NCBI GenBank assembly: GCA_964418645.1
Contig: CAYQME010000052.1
Location: 1 to 16,883 of the forward strand
Origin: JAADHG01 sp964418645
Lineage (GTDB): Bacteria; Bacteroidota; Bacteroidia; Flavobacteriales; Flavobacteriaceae
Length of the DNA: 16,883 nt
Reading direction: 5' to 3'
The translations under genes were made by a program, and so were the position numbers. Positions 15,120 to 16,883 of this stretch are shown in pieces (position 1 is the first letter of the stretch; every line of letters starts with the position of its first letter). The notes under the pieces were generated by a model that was not told the DNA's origin, did not search any database, and was given only the letters and a program-made list of their open reading frames with translations.

Positions 15120-16378
15120 TTTGATTTAATAAATTTTAATGGTTTTAAATCATAGTTTGAGGCTGCTATATAATAAATTCCGTTTGATAGATTAGATACA
15201 TCAAGTTGCAAAAGGTTTAGATTTTGAACTTTATAGCTTTCAATTTTTTGTCCTAAAGTATTAAAAATAAAAATAAAATCACTTTTAAATGTATTTGTAT
15301 CAATTTGGATTGAAAGTTCATCTGTTACTAAATTACTGCCAAGGATACAAAGTCCATGTGCTAACTTATAATTAGTTGTACTTAATATCGTTTCGTTAGT
15401 TTGTAATTCTAATGTTACAGGTAAATGATCGCTCATATTAAAGAGTGCATTTCTAATAGTTGAATCAAAAGCTATGCCATCACAGTTGTTTGTGTTAATT
15501 TCACTATTGAAACAATTAAGATTTCCATTGTTTCCAAATACTTGATAAGAATTGCTTACATAAAAAATATCAAGATTTGTAAGCATATTCTCTGAAGTGA
15601 GAATAAAGTCGAAACGATCGTCAAATCCACCAGTAGCACCACCTAAACCTGTTTGTGTTCTAGTAGACTGGGTAAATACATCAAGATAATTTGTGTTATT
15701 ATGCCAGCTCCCAACGCTATTCGCTGGGTCTACAAATGTAATATTGTTGGTTACATTAGTTAGTTCAACAAAAGCAGGTTCAGAACTGGTATATAAATTT
15801 AAGTCTCCAAATAGAATCATATACTCAGTACTTGGTAATGTTTCTAGATAAGTTTCCAAATCATTTACCATATCTAATCTTAGGTTTTGATTTGTTGTTC
15901 CGCTAGAGGATTTTAAATGACAAACTATAACTTCAATAAAAATGGGGTTTGCTAATTGGTTTAGGGTGTTTAACTTGAATGTATAATGGTTAAAGTCTCT
16001 AAACAGGGTTTGTATTATGGTTTGATTTACCAATATAAATTTTGAGCTATCAAAATACACAAAATTTTGTAAATCGTTTGTGTTTCCTATGTTATCATCA
16101 GAGGAGTTTGTTACAAAAGTTGCACTACTGTAATTGGGGTTTATAAACTGAAGAGAGCTCAATATAGCATTTGCTCCTGCTAGATTATTAAGTTCATTAA
16201 CCGTAAACAAATCAGGTCTATAAGTATCTAAAATTACTTCAAGATATTGTAATTTTGATGCATCCTGTAGAGGGTAATTAAGTAAATTATAGTGCATAAA
16301 CTTAAATATCTCTTGAGAAAACACTGTATTAATACCCATGAGGCATATTAGTAATGCTATTATGCGATTATTTTTCAT
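15116..16378 (-). CDS. Secreted endonuclease/exonuclease/phosphatase family protein with T9SS sorting tail
   Basis: 420 residues. A signal peptide (1-21, cut near FSQ) is followed by an EEP-fold domain (25-325). The catalytic set is complete: Glu62 (TVNELNN), His154 (VCHLKSS), GDLNLY (191-196, Asp192 and Asn194), DDRFDFIL (253-260) and SDHLPV (316-321). Members are metal-dependent nucleases or phosphodiesterases/phosphatases acting on DNA, RNA, lipids or sugars. Residues about 335-420 form a beta-rich tail with DVSNLSNGIYYI (393-404) and a basic end (FIKSN), which fits the type IX sorting domain, so export across the outer membrane is expected. It is coupled to the barrel gene by a TTGA overlap. 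Secreted nuclease for DNA scavenging is the simplest reading; a phosphatase is the alternative. Confidence 0.9.
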   Translation of the reverse strand: MKNNRIIALLICLMGINTVFSQEIFKFMHYNLLNYPLQDASKLQYLEVILDTYRPDLFTVNELNNLAGANAILSSLQFINPNYSSATFVTNSSDDNIGNTNDLQNFVYFDSSKFILVNQTIIQTLFRDFNHYTFKLNTLNQLANPIFIEVIVCHLKSSSGTTNQNLRLDMVNDLETYLETLPSTEYMILFGDLNLYTSSEPAFVELTNVTNNITFVDPANSVGSWHNNTNYLDVFTQSTRTQTGLGGATGGFDDRFDFILTSENMLTNLDIFYVSNSYQVFGNNGNLNCFNSEINTNNCDGIAFDSTIRNALFNMSDHLPVTLELQTNETILSTTNYKLAHGLCILGSNLVTDELSIQIDTNTFKSDFIFIFNTLGQKIESYKVQNLNLLQLDVSNLSNGIYYIAASNYDLKPLKFIKSN

Positions 16379-16406
16379 GTTCTTAGGGAGAGCAACGAAT
16401 GTTTTA

Positions 16407-16883
16407 TTAGAAATTAGGACTTAAATTATATTTCTTGTAGAACGAATCTAGAATAGTAATGACTTCATCCTCTGTATCTACTAGATGTATTAAATCTAAA
16501 TCGGTTGCGCTAACATTTCCGAATTTATCTAATAGCGTTGTTTTAATCCAATCAATAACACCTTGCCAAAATTCTGTTCCTACCATTATTATTGGAAAGC
16601 GTTCAATTTTTTTAGTTTGAATAAGTGTTATGGCTTCAAAAAGTTCATCTAAGGTGCCAAAACCACCAGGCATTACTACAAACCCTTGTGAATATTTAAC
16701 AAACATTACTTTTCTAACAAAAAAGTAATCAAAATCTAAATTCTTATCAGAATCAATATACGGATTGTCATGTTGTTCAAAAGGTAATTCAATATTTAAA
16801 CCAACTGAAGTCCCACCACCTAGATGGGCACCTTTATTACCAGCTTCCATAATTCCTGGTCCACCTCCTGTGATTACACCATA
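16407..16883 (-). CDS. LOG-family (TIGR00730) protein, partial at right edge
   Basis: The frame is open to the window edge; the ATG at 16850 is internal, because the 11 codons upstream read YGVITGGGPGI and complete the motif GGGPGIMEA. The second LOG signature PGGFGTLDE is at 16673 downward. These motifs form the nucleotide-monophosphate phosphoribohydrolase site (Lonely Guy/lysine-decarboxylase-like fold), which releases a base from a nucleoside 5'-monophosphate; in bacteria it is associated with cytokinin or purine nucleotide metabolism. The fragment has 158 residues; family members are about 200-240, so only the N-terminal part is missing. It lies 28 bp upstream of the nuclease gene. The nuclease and the LOG enzyme could share nucleotide salvage, which is inference. 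Confidence 0.9.
   Translation of the reverse strand, partial: YGVITGGGPGIMEAGNKGAHLGGGTSVGLNIELPFEQHDNPYIDSDKNLDFDYFFVRKVMFVKYSQGFVVMPGGFGTLDELFEAITLIQTKKIERFPIIMVGTEFWQGVIDWIKTTLLDKFGNVSATDLDLIHLVDTEDEVITILDSFYKKYNLSPNF

Noticed and set aside
16848..16850. ATG at 16850 as the start of the LOG gene
   Set aside because: The 11 upstream codons continue in frame to the window edge and supply the GGGPG motif, so the gene is truncated by the edge, not started here.

Overview
The window is AT-rich and gene-dense, and looks like chromosomal DNA from a Bacteroidota member, most likely a (marine) Flavobacteriaceae. The evidence is: a secreted nuclease with a C-terminal tail that looks like a type IX secretion (T9SS) sorting domain; a LytS/LytTR-type two-component pair; a fused alpha/beta 2-oxoacid dehydrogenase E1; Bacteroidota-type promoters (TTTG or GTTG, about 19-20 nt, TAnnTTTG); and little sign of Shine-Dalgarno sequences. 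There is no rRNA, tRNA, insertion sequence, phage gene or CRISPR array. No stretch over 300 bases lacks a gene; the largest gap is 175 bp (12107-12281).

Layout. 1-593 (-): 5' part of a lipoprotein alpha/beta-hydrolase, cut by the left edge. 642-1262 (+): a YciO-branch YrdC/Sua5 protein, convergent with an OmpA-family lipoprotein (1316-2173, -), with a bidirectional hairpin terminator between them. 2270-3702 (-): a GT2 glycosyltransferase translationally coupled (GTGA) to a small stand-alone HsdR-N/PD-(D/E)XK nuclease-like gene. The latter is divergent from holA (3808-4812, +, TTG start). 4827-7931 (-): a tight operon in the order lipoprotein, LytS-type sensor kinase, LytTR regulator, DoxX, small membrane protein; the last gene carries an apparent 1-nt frameshift. 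8032-12106 (-): a two-domain SAM methyltransferase behind a fused E1 dehydrogenase that has a recognisable promoter. 12282-16883 (-): a large protein with a degenerate M1-peptidase-like domain plus a C-terminal beta-barrel, a T9SS-type secreted endonuclease/phosphatase coupled to it by TTGA, and a LOG-family protein cut by the right edge.

How they work together. Most of the window is ordinary flavobacterial housekeeping (holA, fused E1, OmpA, LOG). The parts most worth a second look are: the barrel protein whose peptidase half has lost the zinc motif; the E1 alpha half with apparently exchanged metal-ligand residues (acid to Asn, Asn to Asp); the methyltransferase with duplicated N-terminal winged-helix-like units; the orphan nuclease-like gene beside holA; and the frameshifted last gene of the sensor-DoxX operon. 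No complete, clearly new multi-gene defence or mobile system is visible. All family calls rest on reading motifs, not on database searches.
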